Under the pieces are notes generated by a model. The model ran no database searches, had not been told where the DNA came from, and saw only the letters and a list, made by a program, of their open reading frames with translations. A stretch of 6,108 bases of DNA from Natronohydrobacter sp. GTDB lineage: Bacteria > Pseudomonadota > Alphaproteobacteria > Rhodobacterales > Rhodobacteraceae. Below, in pieces: positions 5,648 to 6,108 of the stretch. Every line of letters starts with the position of its first letter. Positions within the stretch are counted from its first letter, which is position 1. The translations under genes and the position numbers were made by a program. Location of the stretch: NCBI GenBank assembly GCA_007118445.1, contig SKRP01000122.1, positions 1 through 6,108 of the forward strand. The letters are read 5' to 3'.

Positions 5648-6108
5648 TCAACGGCGCGTAGCTGCCGCCTGCGCGCTGGCCAAAGATGCATCATCGAACA
5701 GGAAAGTCAGCAGCACATGGCGCGTTCCACGCGTCACATCTGTTGCCTCATGCAGATGCGAGCAGGAAAACACCAGCGCCCCGCCTGCCGGGGGTCGAAA
5801 TGCGGTCGGGCCAAATTCCGGCAGCACCAATCCGCCACCTTCATAGTCATCATCAAGGTTCAACGTCAGCGCAAAGCGGCGATGGGCCACGCCGGGGGCT
5901 GTGTTGTCGCGATGAGGTCGGAACCAGCCGCCGGGCGAATCCGGCCCCGGCGCATGATAGGCGACGATCTTGAACCCTTCCATCTGCGTGACGGCAAACT
6001 GGAAGCTGCGCTTGATTTCAGGCAAGACGCGGCGGCGCAACCGCTCCATCACTGCGCGGCTGGCGGCCTCATCCGTCAGCGCATGATCGCGCCGACTTTT
6101 CGCCGCGA
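5648..6108 (-). CDS. 2-oxoglutarate/Fe(II)-dependent oxygenase, 5' end beyond the right edge
   Basis: The visible C-terminal 152 residues form the double-stranded beta-helix core of a 2OG-Fe(II) dioxygenase, which hydroxylates a substrate using oxygen and 2-oxoglutarate. Iron ligands are visible as the HRD (HxD, codons at 5914-5906) in FRPHRDNTAPG and the distal His of HLHEATDVT (codon 5752-5750); an Arg of the following TRGTRHVLLTF would bind 2-oxoglutarate. Between them LTLNLDDDYEGGGLVLPEFG is typical of the prolyl-hydroxylase-like branch. The frame stays open to the edge (KSRRDHALTDEAA, RRRVLPEIKRSFQF). Similar C-terminal domains, with RRDH and PEI..FQF blocks, occur behind a peroxiredoxin-like domain in some proteobacterial proteins, so a fused N-terminal domain is possible but unseen. 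An internal ATG at 6052 is unlikely to be the start because homology extends before it. Substrate is unknown. Confidence 0.88.
   Translation of the reverse strand, partial: AAKSRRDHALTDEAASRAVMERLRRRVLPEIKRSFQFAVTQMEGFKIVAYHAPGPDSPGGWFRPHRDNTAPGVAHRRFALTLNLDDDYEGGGLVLPEFGPTAFRPPAGGALVFSCSHLHEATDVTRGTRHVLLTFLFDDASLASAQAAATRR

Overview
The window looks like a chromosome segment of a GC-rich alphaproteobacterium, most likely a Rhodobacterales relative. This rests on GC-rich codon use, the style of the ABC-transporter remnants, a Tat-exported PhoX-type phosphatase and an upstream Pho-box-like repeat. The taxonomic call is inference from protein style; no marker gene is present.

Left part (1-1330, minus strand). 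The 5' part of a GH1 beta-glucosidase gene runs off the left edge. Upstream of it, where a multi-gene oligosaccharide ABC transporter would be expected, about 700 bp holds three recognisable scraps in operon order: a family-5 solute-binding protein (N-terminal and middle piece), the first 43 residues of a DppB-type permease with its ribosome-binding site, and the C-terminus of an Opp/Dpp-type ATPase. The ATPase stop codon still overlaps the glucosidase start. The operon appears to have collapsed by nested deletions that removed transport and kept the enzyme.

Centre-left (1202-2356). A LacI-family repressor is transcribed divergently. The 129-bp gap between the two units carries two CTGTAAC/GTTACAG-type operator half-site pairs 31 bp apart, with a further TAGCGCTA palindrome between them. 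The regulator, its likely operators and the glucosidase therefore remain, while the transporter is broken.

Centre (2357-3372). No intact gene is visible. An internal fragment of a DNA cytosine-5 methyltransferase is recognisable (motif VIII onward). It lacks both ends and carries an in-frame TGA where the family has Trp. About 520 bp after it hold only short open frames that I could not assign.

Right part (3373-6108). A Pho-box-like array of 7-mers at 11-bp steps precedes a complete Tat-exported PhoX-family phosphatase. The array suggests PhoB control and phosphate scavenging. Two strong hairpins separate it from a convergent 2OG-Fe(II) oxygenase gene that is cut by the right edge.

Overall: a sugar-utilisation locus and a restriction/modification-type gene in decay on the left, and intact phosphate-acquisition and oxygenase genes on the right. 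I see no CRISPR array, tRNA, rRNA or intact mobile element.
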